Positions 1 to 7,013 of a DNA stretch of 11,865 nucleotides are shown here, one piece after another; the first letter of the stretch is position 1; the number at the start of each line of letters is the position of its first letter. Origin of the DNA: Psychromonas sp. (GTDB taxonomy: Bacteria > Pseudomonadota > Gammaproteobacteria > Enterobacterales > Psychromonadaceae); contig JAGLDN010000187.1 in NCBI GenBank assembly GCA_023145575.1, positions 1 through 11,865 on the forward strand, given 5' to 3'. The translations under genes and the position numbers were made by a program. Under the pieces are notes generated by a model, which saw nothing but the letters and a program-made list of their open reading frames with translations, had not been told where the DNA came from and searched no databases.

Positions 1-344
1 TTTATAAACAAAGATGGCAGTGAAGGGATATTATATTTGATCAGTAATAGCGTTAAGCTTGATAAACAGTCAATAGAAACGATCTATCAAAAACGATGGA
101 GAGTTGAAGTTTTTCATAAAAATATAAAATTAAGCACTGCACTCGCAAAATCACCTTCTAAAACAAAAAAACACAAAGTAACCCTATTTTCATGTCATTG
201 ATGGAAAACAGTAAAATTGGAGTGCTTAAACCTTAAAAAAGGACTGTCGAAGTTCGGTTGTAAATGAAGCTTTATATTAAAGCACAAAAAGCATCATTTC
301 AGTTTTACATCACGAACTGGCTTCAACTGCGTAACATTAGTTAG
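1..344 (+). pseudogene. IS4-type transposase, degenerate C-terminal fragment
   Basis: Frame 1 is open from the window edge and encodes a piece ending in a TGA at 199-201. It contains the spacing Y-x2-R-x3-E-x6-K (IYQKRWRVEVFHKNIK), which is the YREK signature around the catalytic glutamate of IS4-family DDE transposases, followed by an ALAKSPSKT segment typical of the same proteins. Beyond the stop, frame 1 still reads KLECLNLKK (about 214-240), and frame 3 then reads KLYIKAQKASF (from 267) to a TAG at 342-344, matching the usual C-terminal tail. The gene therefore has at least one in-frame stop and a frameshift and cannot make an intact transposase from this part. The 5' part lies outside the window, so full IS length and ends cannot be judged, and no terminal inverted repeat was identified. 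Confidence 0.8.
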
Positions 345-431
345 TAACCATTAGAAATCCGAGCGTTAAAGAGACAGAAACACTCTTATCATACGCGACC
401 AGGTTTTTTGATTTCGCAATCGTATTTCCAA

Positions 432-465
432 TATCAACGCCACCTAATTATCAACGCCATCTAAT
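432..465. repeat. 17-bp tandem direct duplication
   Basis: Two adjacent 17-bp copies (432-448 and 449-465) begin TATCAACGCCA and end CTAAT, and differ at one position (C versus T). They lie about 90 bp after the transposase remnant. The rest of 345-499 shows no recognisable gene or site. The duplication could be slippage or a scar from IS activity; its length is not a multiple of three. Confidence 0.75.
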
Positions 466-499
466 TTTAAAGTGCGATTTAGCAGTAAGTTATTATTCA

Positions 500-685
500 A
501 TGAGAACAGTTTACCACCTGCTATTAAGCACGTTCTTTTCGCATTGTCCTTGGCAGCCACATATTTTGCAAATTGACCGAGGTGGTGTTATTTATTCAAA
601 GAAAAAACTAGTAGAAGATCAATTTGATCGCCTCGAAATAAAAAATAGCCGCTTACACATAACTTTTTTAAAAAGTAAAAAATAG
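500..685 (+). CDS. doubtful short ORF, function unknown
   Basis: A 61-codon ORF encoding a mixed hydrophobic N-terminus (VYHLLLSTFF) and a basic C-terminal half ending in FLKSKK. The same frame is open back to 341, directly after the transposase remnant, without any convincing earlier start, so this could be the tail of a gene truncated by the insertion element rather than an independent gene. No Shine-Dalgarno sequence is visible before the ATG at 500. I do not recognise the product and see no diagnostic motif. It is listed because the reading frame is longer than its surroundings suggest, but it may well be non-coding. Confidence 0.25.
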   Translation: MRTVYHLLLSTFFSHCPWQPHILQIDRGGVIYSKKKLVEDQFDRLEIKNSRLHITFLKSKK

Positions 686-753
686 GAAAAAGTGTATCAA
701 GCGTTTTCTTATAAAAAAAACACGCTGGATGGTTACGCTACTTTAATGCCATA

Positions 754-791
754 TTGACCACTTTGGATTTAAGTTAGACTATACTTAACTT
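754..791 (+). promoter_or_regulatory. candidate promoter/operator region upstream of pilV
   Basis: The gap 686-832 should contain the promoter of the pilV operon. It has TTGACC at 754-759 and TATACT at 780-785, but the 20-bp spacing is longer than ideal for a sigma-70 promoter. An inverted repeat AAGTTA (771-776) / TAACTT (786-791) brackets the putative -10 and could be an operator. A Shine-Dalgarno-like AAGGAA follows near 820, about 7 nt before the pilV ATG. A loose hairpin (AGCG...CGCT, about 700-726) lies upstream without a T tract. All assignments are by eye. Confidence 0.3.
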
Positions 792-832
792 ATACCACTT
801 TTTTCTAAAGTAGATAAGCAAGGAATGACTAA

Positions 833-1444
833 ATGAAAATAAACAATACCAATTATTCAGCTAAAAATAAGGGCTTTAACCTTATTGAAGTTATGATTGC
901 AAGTTTTATTCTCTCATTAAGTCTTTTAGGGCTTGCTGGAATGCAATCTACTGCAGTCAAATCCGCAATAGAAATTCAACAACGATCACTTGCAAACTCA
1001 CTCATCACCGATATTACAGAGCGTATGCAACTCAACAAAGCATGGTTAGTTGTCTCAGGTAATAATTACTCCATAACAAACTTATCTAACGCTAACCTAA
1101 CGAAACCAAGTTGTGTAAGTTCAAGTGGTCATTTTGTAAATTGTACTGGAGAAGATATAAAAAATAATGACATTTATGAGTGGAAAAGAAAATTCACTGG
1201 CGCTGAAATTAACAATAACACGTTAGGTGAAAATGGACTTATTCAAGCAACCGCATGTATTGCAATAAAGCCTATCTCTGGAACTGACGATGAATTGGCT
1301 GAAATAGTGATTAGTTGGTTTTCGACAATCGAAAGTAAGGATGCCGCACATGCGTCAGCAAATGATTTGACGACAACCTGTGGAACATCTTCAGCGTTTC
1401 GTCGTCAGTTAAGTGTTTCAACTTATATTAATAAAACATCATGA
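833..1444 (+). CDS. pilV: type IV pilus minor pilin PilV
   Basis: A 203-residue pseudopilin. The N-terminus has a 14-residue basic leader ending KNKG followed by FNLIEVMIASFIL: the class III prepilin signal, cut by the prepilin peptidase between Gly14 and Phe15, with the conserved Glu at mature position 5 (Glu19). A single hydrophobic helix of about 20 residues follows, then the long amphipathic helix with the LANSLITDITERMQLN segment characteristic of PilV. The C-terminal globular part carries several cysteines. In the studied systems PilV joins PilW, PilX, PilE and FimU/FimT in a minor-pilin complex that primes pilus assembly and holds PilY1 at the tip. It is the first gene of the cluster, has an AAGGAA ribosome binding site, and its TGA overlaps the pilW ATG (ATGA), implying translational coupling. 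Confidence 0.92.
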   Translation: MKINNTNYSAKNKGFNLIEVMIASFILSLSLLGLAGMQSTAVKSAIEIQQRSLANSLITDITERMQLNKAWLVVSGNNYSITNLSNANLTKPSCVSSSGHFVNCTGEDIKNNDIYEWKRKFTGAEINNNTLGENGLIQATACIAIKPISGTDDELAEIVISWFSTIESKDAAHASANDLTTTCGTSSAFRRQLSVSTYINKTS

Positions 1445-2454
1445 CTGATTACCCAATAACCTCCCCGATGACACATCTGAATAAACAATCAGGTTACTCA
1501 TTAGTCGAGTGGATGATTGCAATCATGCTTTCGCTGTTTTTAACGGCAATTATATTTAGTGTGTTTATTTCTAGTCAACGTGCAACTAATGAAATACTAA
1601 TCAGTGGAGAGCGGCAAGAAAATGGAAAAATTGCACTGCAGCTTATTGCTAAAGATCTAAAGCAAGCATACTTTTTTGCGCAAGCGACAGGTGAAAATAA
1701 AAGTTTATGGAATTTAAACGGTGCCGACATTATGGCCAGTAATGATTGCTTAGATGATATTTCCAGTGGTTCTTTTCCCTCATCTAATAAATTTCGTCCG
1801 TTATGGGCTTCTTCTATTCCTTCAATATTAAGTAGTTTGAAAATGGATTGTATTGATGATAACGATAATGATACCAGTTTAATCATCAATAGTGATTATA
1901 TCTCAATTAAGCGTGTTCGTGGATTTCAGCAGGAAAACAACTATTACTCAGACCGTTTTTATCTCAATATTAACACAACTTCACTGACCATTTATCAAGG
2001 TGATGCGAGCGCCCTAACCAGCAGTGCTGTCAAGCCAGTCTGGGAATATATACACCATGTTTATTACCTTGATTCTTTTGAAGGTGTTAATCGTTTGCGT
2101 CGATTAACCTTAAAAACTAATAAAATGGTGCTAGAAGATGTATTGGTTGAAGGTATAGAAAGTATGCAATTTATGTTTGCCCTAGATGCCATGATTGCGA
2201 GTGATCGAAATGGCTCAGTGCAATCATTTGTTGGTGCTGATCAAATTACTTCAAATGACTGGGATACAGGGAGAGTGATTGGCGTTAAGGTTTTTTTATT
2301 GGTCAAATCATCTATTCAAACCCTAGGTTATATAAACTCTAACACCTACCAACTAGGAGATCATCTCGTCCCCGCTGCTAATGATAACTATAAAAGAGAA
2401 TTGGTTTCGACAGTAATTAGTTTTCAAAACAGCGGGGTATTAGAAAATGAATAA
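1441..2454 (+). CDS. pilW: type IV pilus minor pilin PilW
   Basis: A 337-residue minor pilin, the usual size for PilW. The leader ends at Gly18 and is followed by YSLVEWMIAIMLSLFLTAIIFSVF, a class III prepilin signal and membrane helix with Glu23 at mature position 5. Most PilW proteins have VELMI here; the Trp after the Glu is uncommon. The helix continues with a polar stretch ending GERQENGKIALQLIAKDLKQA, similar to the R.Q.NGR.A...L..DLR pattern of PilW. The start at 1441 overlaps the pilV stop. An alternative in-frame ATG at 1468 would give a more typical 9-residue leader; neither has a clear Shine-Dalgarno sequence, so the exact start is open. The gene overlaps pilX by 8 nt. Role: part of the tip/priming complex in the inner membrane and pilus. 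Confidence 0.92.
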   Translation: MTDYPITSPMTHLNKQSGYSLVEWMIAIMLSLFLTAIIFSVFISSQRATNEILISGERQENGKIALQLIAKDLKQAYFFAQATGENKSLWNLNGADIMASNDCLDDISSGSFPSSNKFRPLWASSIPSILSSLKMDCIDDNDNDTSLIINSDYISIKRVRGFQQENNYYSDRFYLNINTTSLTIYQGDASALTSSAVKPVWEYIHHVYYLDSFEGVNRLRRLTLKTNKMVLEDVLVEGIESMQFMFALDAMIASDRNGSVQSFVGADQITSNDWDTGRVIGVKVFLLVKSSIQTLGYINSNTYQLGDHLVPAANDNYKRELVSTVISFQNSGVLENE

Positions 2455-2887
2455 CTTACATAGACAAAGAGGTATTGCTCTTTTTAGTGCGTTATTAATT
2501 TTGCCGTTGTTACTAGCGCTTGGTTTAGTGGTAATGACCAGTACTTTTCTAGGTTTGAAAATGACTGATGCTCGAGTATTGCAAGGAGGATCAAACATTC
2601 TATTAAACAGTGCAGCAACTGAGATCATGAATCGTTCGGGGAGTGCGCAATCATTTGCAAGTTCAACTAATGGCACCACTTTTTCATACAAAAGTGTGAC
2701 GGGATCCGTAGAAGGGTATGGTGAGATTAATTGTAAAAGGCGTATTAAAGCAAGTGGTAATAATTTTAAATGCAGATATTTACAGGTGAATTTTGAACAC
2801 TCTTTTGGCAGAGTTAAAACAGACGGAACAAGATGGGCTATTAATACAATGAGTGTTGGGATTGAGCAACCAGTAATTTCGAAATAG
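2447..2887 (+). CDS. pilX: type IV pilus minor pilin PilX
   Basis: A 146-residue protein starting MNNLHRQRG|IALFSALLILPLLLALGLVVM. The RG/IAL leader junction and the single hydrophobic helix match PilX (GspK-like) minor pilins, which commonly lack the Glu at mature position 5; here that position is Ser. The helix is followed by the TSTFLGLKMTDARVLQ segment, comparable to the TSTLQERMAGN region of other PilX proteins. Cysteines in the C-terminal third (CKRRI...FKCRY) could form a disulfide. It begins 8 nt inside pilW, with GCGGGG-like purines upstream, so the two are translationally coupled. It is a little shorter than many PilX proteins. The stop codon is followed within 8 bp by a heptamer tandem repeat. 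Confidence 0.87.
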   Translation: MNNLHRQRGIALFSALLILPLLLALGLVVMTSTFLGLKMTDARVLQGGSNILLNSAATEIMNRSGSAQSFASSTNGTTFSYKSVTGSVEGYGEINCKRRIKASGNNFKCRYLQVNFEHSFGRVKTDGTRWAINTMSVGIEQPVISK

Positions 2888-2895
2888 TTACTCTA

Positions 2896-2936
2896 TAACA
2901 AATAACAAATAACAAATAACAAATAACAAATAACAA
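2896..2936 (+). repeat. heptanucleotide tandem repeat (TAACAAA)5 plus partial copy
   Basis: Five perfect copies of TAACAAA run from 2896 to 2930, followed by a partial sixth (TAACAA, 2931-2936). The array begins 8 bp after the pilX stop codon, in the pilX-pilY1 gap. Perfect short tandem arrays of this kind can change copy number by slipped-strand replication. Since it is non-coding, a change would alter spacing or mRNA structure between pilX and pilY1 rather than the reading frame. Confidence 0.9.
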
Positions 2937-3003
2937 TAAGTTAGCCTTAACTATTACTCAATGGAAAGAGCCCATGAATATAACATTAAATACTTTAACT
3001 ATT

Positions 3004-3030
3004 ATTGTCTATACAAAACGTCAAGACAAT
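3004..3030. promoter_or_regulatory. inverted repeat in the pilX-pilY1 gap
   Basis: ATTGTCT (3004-3010) and AGACAAT (3024-3030) are perfect 7-bp inverted arms separated by 13 bp. On RNA this would be a modest A/U-rich hairpin followed by CTATTTTATTT, which is weak for an intrinsic terminator. On DNA it could be a dimeric regulator site upstream of pilY1. Function is unproven. Confidence 0.35.
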
Positions 3031-3047
3031 CTATTTTATTTAAACCA

Positions 3048-3075
3048 TTAACATCTTTACGTTATTTACTATCAT
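3048..3075 (+). promoter_or_regulatory. candidate sigma-70 promoter for pilY1
   Basis: TTAACA at 3048-3053 and TATCAT at 3070-3075 are spaced by 16 bp, about 70 nt before the pilY1 start. The pilX-pilY1 gap of 259 bp, in an otherwise overlapping operon, makes a separate promoter plausible. The match is by eye in A/T-rich DNA, where such boxes arise often. Confidence 0.25.
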
Positions 3076-3146
3076 AGGCATTAAAAGAAAGTTGATATTT
3101 AGTAGTTGGTTTCTTGCCAGTTTAAAGACAGCAGATGGAGAGCATT

Positions 3147-6100
3147 ATGTATATTAAACGATGGCTAACAACACTATTATGCACATATTGCATAGTAGTG
3201 AGCGCAGATGATACTGAATTATTTACTGCTGATGTCAGTGCACAAAATGGTATTAGAGCGCAGGTACTTATTATATTTGATACGTCTGGAAGCATGCGTA
3301 GTTCAGAAGAGGTAGTGCTTGAACCTTATGATCCTGCTTTTGATTATGGTGCTGGCGAAGATGGCAATAAAATCTATTGGACTCGCTCTGGAGGAGAGAC
3401 TCCCGATGAAGATAGTGATAAATATTTTAAAGTGAATAAAAATAACTGTCAGGCATCTATTATCTTGCTTGATTCTGTTGGTTTATATAACGGTAATGTT
3501 AGACGCTGGGTACCTAATAATAAAAGTTCTCGATCTCGCTGGAAGACATTGTCGAGAAATAATGGTGATCTCTTTGAATGTAAAGAGGATATTCTAAACG
3601 CCGACCCAAGTAACCCTGCTACTACAAATAATTTAGGTTTCCCAAAAAATGGACGTTCAGGGCCTTATATCTCCACAATTAATAATGTTTTTTCTGGAAG
3701 TGATGCCGTAACACTTTTTTCAGCTAATTATATTTACTGGTATAACACCGTAGGAATAACCCATAAAAGTCGTTTGTTGATTGCAAAAGAAGCTATCGCA
3801 AGTTTAATCGAAAGTACTCCTTCCGTCGATTTTGGTTTACAAGTATTTAACCGCAATGAGGGTGATGAAAATAATGATAAAAATGGGGGCCGTATTGTGA
3901 ATAAAGTGGCAACTCGAAATGCATCAGAAACACAATCGTTAATTGCAAAAGTAAATGCATTAAATGCCGAGGGTTGGACTCCACTTTGTGAAAGTATGTA
4001 TGAAGCGTATCGCTATTATGCAGGGAAAAACATCTACTATGGTAATGATGATACTAATTCATCTCCTTCAAGAGACACAACAGCTGAAAATAATGGCGTT
4101 TACATCACGCCATTTCAAGCGTGCCAAGAGCGGGCATATATTATTTTAATGACCGATGGGGCACCGACCAATGATAGGCATGCCAATTCATCCATTAATT
4201 CACTCACAGGTAATGGCAGTATAGAAAACAGCTATATGCCAACTATAGCGCAATGGATGAATAAATATGATATTGATGGCGATAAAACAAATGGGGCGCA
4301 ACACATTACTACTTACACTATTGGATTTGGGCAAAGTGCTGTTGATGCTGCTGGACGTTTATTGAGTGAAACTGCAATCAAAGGTGGCGGAGAATATTAC
4401 CCTGCAACTGACTCAAAAGCACTACAAAAAGCATTCCAAGCAACAATAATAGATATACTAAACAGCTCTTCAAGTCTATCATCTCCTGCAATTGCTAATA
4501 ATAATTTTGATAGGACACGTAGCTTAAACTCCGTATATTATTCAATGTTTATGCCGAGTGAGTTACCGGTTTGGCAAGGAAATATTAAAAAATTAACTAT
4601 AAACTCATCAGGAATTTTAGTAGATCGATTAGGTATTCCCGCTATCAATGCAGATGGCAACATCAAAGACACCGCTTCGACCTATTGGGGCGGTGTTGAA
4701 GATGGTAATGCAGTTTCAGAAGGTGGTATTGCCAGCATGTTAGCTGATGTTGCATCGCGAAAAGTACTCAGCAATATACATGATCTAACACTTAAAGAGC
4801 CAAATATTTCTAACTTAAAAGAATTTTATTCTGTTTCAACGAATGCTGAATTAGCAACCCAATTAAGTGTAGCAGAAAACGAATTAACAGACACATTAAA
4901 ATGGCTAAAAGGATTGGATGTTGATGATCTAAATTCTGATAACGCAGTAACGGATCATCGTAGTGATATTTTTGGAGATCCACTGCACTCAAAACCACTT
5001 GCCATCACCTACCTTGAAAATGGTGTGAATGTCGTTCGATTATTAGTTGGAACAAATGCAGGCTTCTTACATATGTTCACCGACCACGGTGAATCTGTCA
5101 CCGAAAATTGGGCGTTTATTCCAGAAGAATTACTTAATATAGGGCTATCTTTGCGTGATACAACAGCGTCTACTGATCATCAATATGGGCTGGATCTTTC
5201 ACCAATTGCGATTAAAGTTATCGAAGCTGATAACAGTGTGAGTAAAATTATTGCCATTATTGGTATGCGTCGAGGTGGTGGTAGCTATTATGCTATTGAT
5301 ATTACCAACCCACAATTCCCTAAACTTATTTGGAAAATAGATTCAGGTACATCAGGCTTTTCAGAGTTAGCACAAACATGGTCGATGCCAAGCATCGGAT
5401 TGTTCTCCTATAAAAACGGAAACATTGAAACTAAAGGACCAGGCATCATTTTTGGGGCCGGATACGATACAAATAAAGACAGCTGTATTCCCTCTTCCAC
5501 TGAAACTTGTAACGACATTACAGGCAGGGGCGTGTACATCGTCAATGCACTCACTGGCACTAAAATTTGGTCTACAGATGGTGCGAATTGCGCTATAAAT
5601 GATAAACACTGTATTCGCGATAGTATTCCAAGTGAAATTACATTATTAGATTCCACCAATGATGGCTACATTGACAGATTATATGCTGGTGATACAGGAG
5701 GAAATATTTGGCGAATGGACCTATTGGGCACGGATACAAGCAAATGGTCTACGATTAAAATCGCGACTTTAGCAAGTGATTCTATTACACAAGATAGACG
5801 TTTTTTTACCGCACCTGTTATTGCACGAACCTTTAAAAACCATGTTACTAAAAGTGATACTGGCGTTTTCTCTTATACGCAGATCCCATATGACGGCATA
5901 TTAATTGGATCTGGCGATCGAGCCCATCCTGCATCTAATATTGCAGTAAATGATTATTATTTTGCACTCAATGATTATACAATTAATCCTACACTATTTG
6001 GTGTCATTGGATTTCCTAGCAAACCTAACCCAATCACAATAAGTGATCTATACAGTATCGAAGGCGATCCTATTGGTAATTATAGTGGAACGCAAGTTCT

Positions 6101-6563
6101 TGATATATATGCAGATATAAGCTCTTTTAAAGGTTGGAAGTATGCATTCAAAGATATCGGTGAAAAATCATTAGGTCAAGGTGCTTTATTAGAAGGCACT
6201 GCCTATTTCACCACTTTTGTTCCTAACTCCACTGTCAATATAGTCTGTGGTGTAGGCGATTTAGGTTCAGGTTGGTTGTATGGTATTAATCTACATTCAG
6301 GTAAAAACCATTTCACAAATAATAACAATGACGCTGTTGAAAGAATTAGTATCGGCTCCCGTGTACCAGACTCATTAGTAATCCATGCAGGTGCTGATGC
6401 ACAAAATAATAGTGTTATTCGTCTATTAGGTGTTGGGCAAGGTGATAAAACGGTGATCTATAATGAAGAAACTCAACAAGAAGAGGTCGTATATAAAGGT
6501 ACTGTAGATACCCATACAGACATGCGACCCCGTCGAATATATAGTTACTTTAAGGAAAATTAA
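3147..6563 (+). CDS. pilY1: type IV pilus tip adhesin/assembly factor PilY1
   Basis: A 1138-residue secreted protein, the normal size for PilY1/PilC. The start at 3147 is chosen because GGAGAG (3137-3142) lies about 5 nt upstream; an ATG at 3135 in the same frame overlaps that site. A signal peptide (YIKRWLTTLLCTYCIVVSA) ends near residue 20. The N-terminal half is a von Willebrand A-like domain: MIDAS motif DTSGS at residues 45-49, a WTPL threonine near 278, and MTDG near 335-338. The C-terminal half is the PilC/PilY1 beta-propeller, with the calcium-loop pattern D-x-x-N-D-G-x-x-D at about 835-843 followed by RLYAGDTGGNIWRMD, closely resembling the Ca site of Pseudomonas PilY1. In that family the protein promotes pilus extension, adhesion and surface sensing, and sits on the minor pilins encoded just upstream. 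No frameshift is visible. Confidence 0.93.
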   Translation: MYIKRWLTTLLCTYCIVVSADDTELFTADVSAQNGIRAQVLIIFDTSGSMRSSEEVVLEPYDPAFDYGAGEDGNKIYWTRSGGETPDEDSDKYFKVNKNNCQASIILLDSVGLYNGNVRRWVPNNKSSRSRWKTLSRNNGDLFECKEDILNADPSNPATTNNLGFPKNGRSGPYISTINNVFSGSDAVTLFSANYIYWYNTVGITHKSRLLIAKEAIASLIESTPSVDFGLQVFNRNEGDENNDKNGGRIVNKVATRNASETQSLIAKVNALNAEGWTPLCESMYEAYRYYAGKNIYYGNDDTNSSPSRDTTAENNGVYITPFQACQERAYIILMTDGAPTNDRHANSSINSLTGNGSIENSYMPTIAQWMNKYDIDGDKTNGAQHITTYTIGFGQSAVDAAGRLLSETAIKGGGEYYPATDSKALQKAFQATIIDILNSSSSLSSPAIANNNFDRTRSLNSVYYSMFMPSELPVWQGNIKKLTINSSGILVDRLGIPAINADGNIKDTASTYWGGVEDGNAVSEGGIASMLADVASRKVLSNIHDLTLKEPNISNLKEFYSVSTNAELATQLSVAENELTDTLKWLKGLDVDDLNSDNAVTDHRSDIFGDPLHSKPLAITYLENGVNVVRLLVGTNAGFLHMFTDHGESVTENWAFIPEELLNIGLSLRDTTASTDHQYGLDLSPIAIKVIEADNSVSKIIAIIGMRRGGGSYYAIDITNPQFPKLIWKIDSGTSGFSELAQTWSMPSIGLFSYKNGNIETKGPGIIFGAGYDTNKDSCIPSSTETCNDITGRGVYIVNALTGTKIWSTDGANCAINDKHCIRDSIPSEITLLDSTNDGYIDRLYAGDTGGNIWRMDLLGTDTSKWSTIKIATLASDSITQDRRFFTAPVIARTFKNHVTKSDTGVFSYTQIPYDGILIGSGDRAHPASNIAVNDYYFALNDYTINPTLFGVIGFPSKPNPITISDLYSIEGDPIGNYSGTQVLDIYADISSFKGWKYAFKDIGEKSLGQGALLEGTAYFTTFVPNSTVNIVCGVGDLGSGWLYGINLHSGKNHFTNNNNDAVERISIGSRVPDSLVIHAGADAQNNSVIRLLGVGQGDKTVIYNEETQQEEVVYKGTVDTHTDMRPRRIYSYFKEN

Positions 6564-6612
6564 TAACTTTAATCTATTGATACCAAAGTAACCTTGCCAT
6601 ACGATGCATAAA

Positions 6613-6635
6613 CATTTTTCCGTCGCATGGGCATA
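6613..6635 (+). repeat. dispersed repeat, copy 1 (partial)
   Basis: Reads CATTTTT, then CGTCGCATGGGCATA, and matches the 3' 23 bp of the copy at 6964-6995 at 20 of 23 positions (differences A/C, A/G and T/C). The 5' nine bases of the longer repeat do not match here. Same orientation as copy 2, 351 bp away. Confidence 0.7.
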
Positions 6636-6770
6636 GATAATATTATGTGCCTAAGTGACATCAAGATGCTTTGTCCGGCTTTAGCTCGAATGTCACGCCA
6701 TGGTACAACATTCGACCTATCAACGAAAAAAAATGTTAATTATTATATCGCTATTTCTTTTCAAATGTCG

Positions 6771-6801
6771 TGCAAAAAAGCTTGCTTTCAAGCCTTGCAC
6801 C
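6771..6801. other. two-part hairpin
   Basis: Outer arms GTGCAA (6771-6776) and TTGCAC (6796-6801) pair perfectly; after an AAAA/C internal loop the inner arms GCTTG (6781-6785) and CAAGC (6790-6794) pair with a four-base loop. No T tract follows, so it is not a standard terminator. It could be a structured RNA element or a remnant of a repeat. Confidence 0.4.
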
Positions 6802-6896
6802 AAAGAGTTTGGCGATTTGCACAAATCTAGATAGTTATAAAATTTTACTTCATGCGACTTGATATGAATTACAGTCTTTATTTTAATTAGACCTTA

Positions 6897-6919
6897 AATG
6901 ATTAACTTAGCTAATCATT
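6897..6919. promoter_or_regulatory. perfect 8-bp inverted repeat upstream of fimT
   Basis: AATGATTA (6897-6904) and TAATCATT (6912-6919) are exact inverted arms around a 7-bp centre, with an overlapping palindrome TTAGCTAA (6907-6914). The shape suits a dimeric repressor or activator site about 95 bp before fimT. No regulator can be assigned. Confidence 0.35.
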
Positions 6920-6963
6920 GAGAGTTCAAGTTTATGTCGAGTGGCTCGGCACAATTAGCCTTA

Positions 6964-6995
6964 CTGACTTTTCATTTTTACGTCACATGGGTATA
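6964..6995 (+). repeat. dispersed 32-bp repeat, copy 2 (left arm of inverted pair)
   Basis: Begins CTGACTTTTCAT and ends CGTCACATGGGTATA, 18 bp before the fimT ATG. The reverse complement of 8486-8517 is identical at 29 of 32 positions, giving a long inverted repeat around the fimT-tapY2-pilE module (1490 bp between the arms). Similarity stops abruptly on both sides of the 32 bp. Confidence 0.85.
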
Positions 6996-7013
6996 AAATA
7001 AAAAGGTTTTCAT

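Larger units (their letters stand above)
6564..6963. other. non-coding, palindrome-rich gap between pilY1 and fimT
   Basis: About 450 bp separate pilY1 from fimT. No convincing gene is present: the only longer ORF (6627-6830, 67 codons) starts inside a dispersed repeat, has no ribosome binding site and resembles nothing I know. The stretch holds a copy of the 23-32 bp repeat (6613-6635), a two-part hairpin (6771-6801), a small inverted repeat GATTTG/CAAATC (6815-6828), a CATGCGAC word (6851-6858) that may be a decayed repeat copy in reverse, and a perfect 8-bp inverted repeat (6897-6919). No clear intrinsic terminator follows pilY1. Confidence 0.55.

Noticed and set aside
2896..2936. CRISPR-like array
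   Set aside because: The units are 7 bp with no spacers; it is a simple tandem repeat.
2961..3076. Very short ORFs in the pilX-pilY1 gap (ATG at 2961, 38 codons; ATG at 2974, 26 codons)
   Set aside because: No proper ribosome binding site or conserved feature; the length is expected by chance in A/T-rich DNA.
5367..5659. Antisense ORFs inside pilY1 (two overlapping - strand frames)
   Set aside because: They lie wholly within a strongly conserved part of pilY1 and have no start signals or motifs.
6564..6600. Terminator directly after pilY1
   Set aside because: Only 5-bp arms (ACTTT/AAAGT) with no T tract are seen.
6627..6830. 67-codon ORF downstream of pilY1
   Set aside because: Its ATG lies inside a dispersed repeat, there is no ribosome binding site, the region is palindrome-rich and the product has no recognisable feature.
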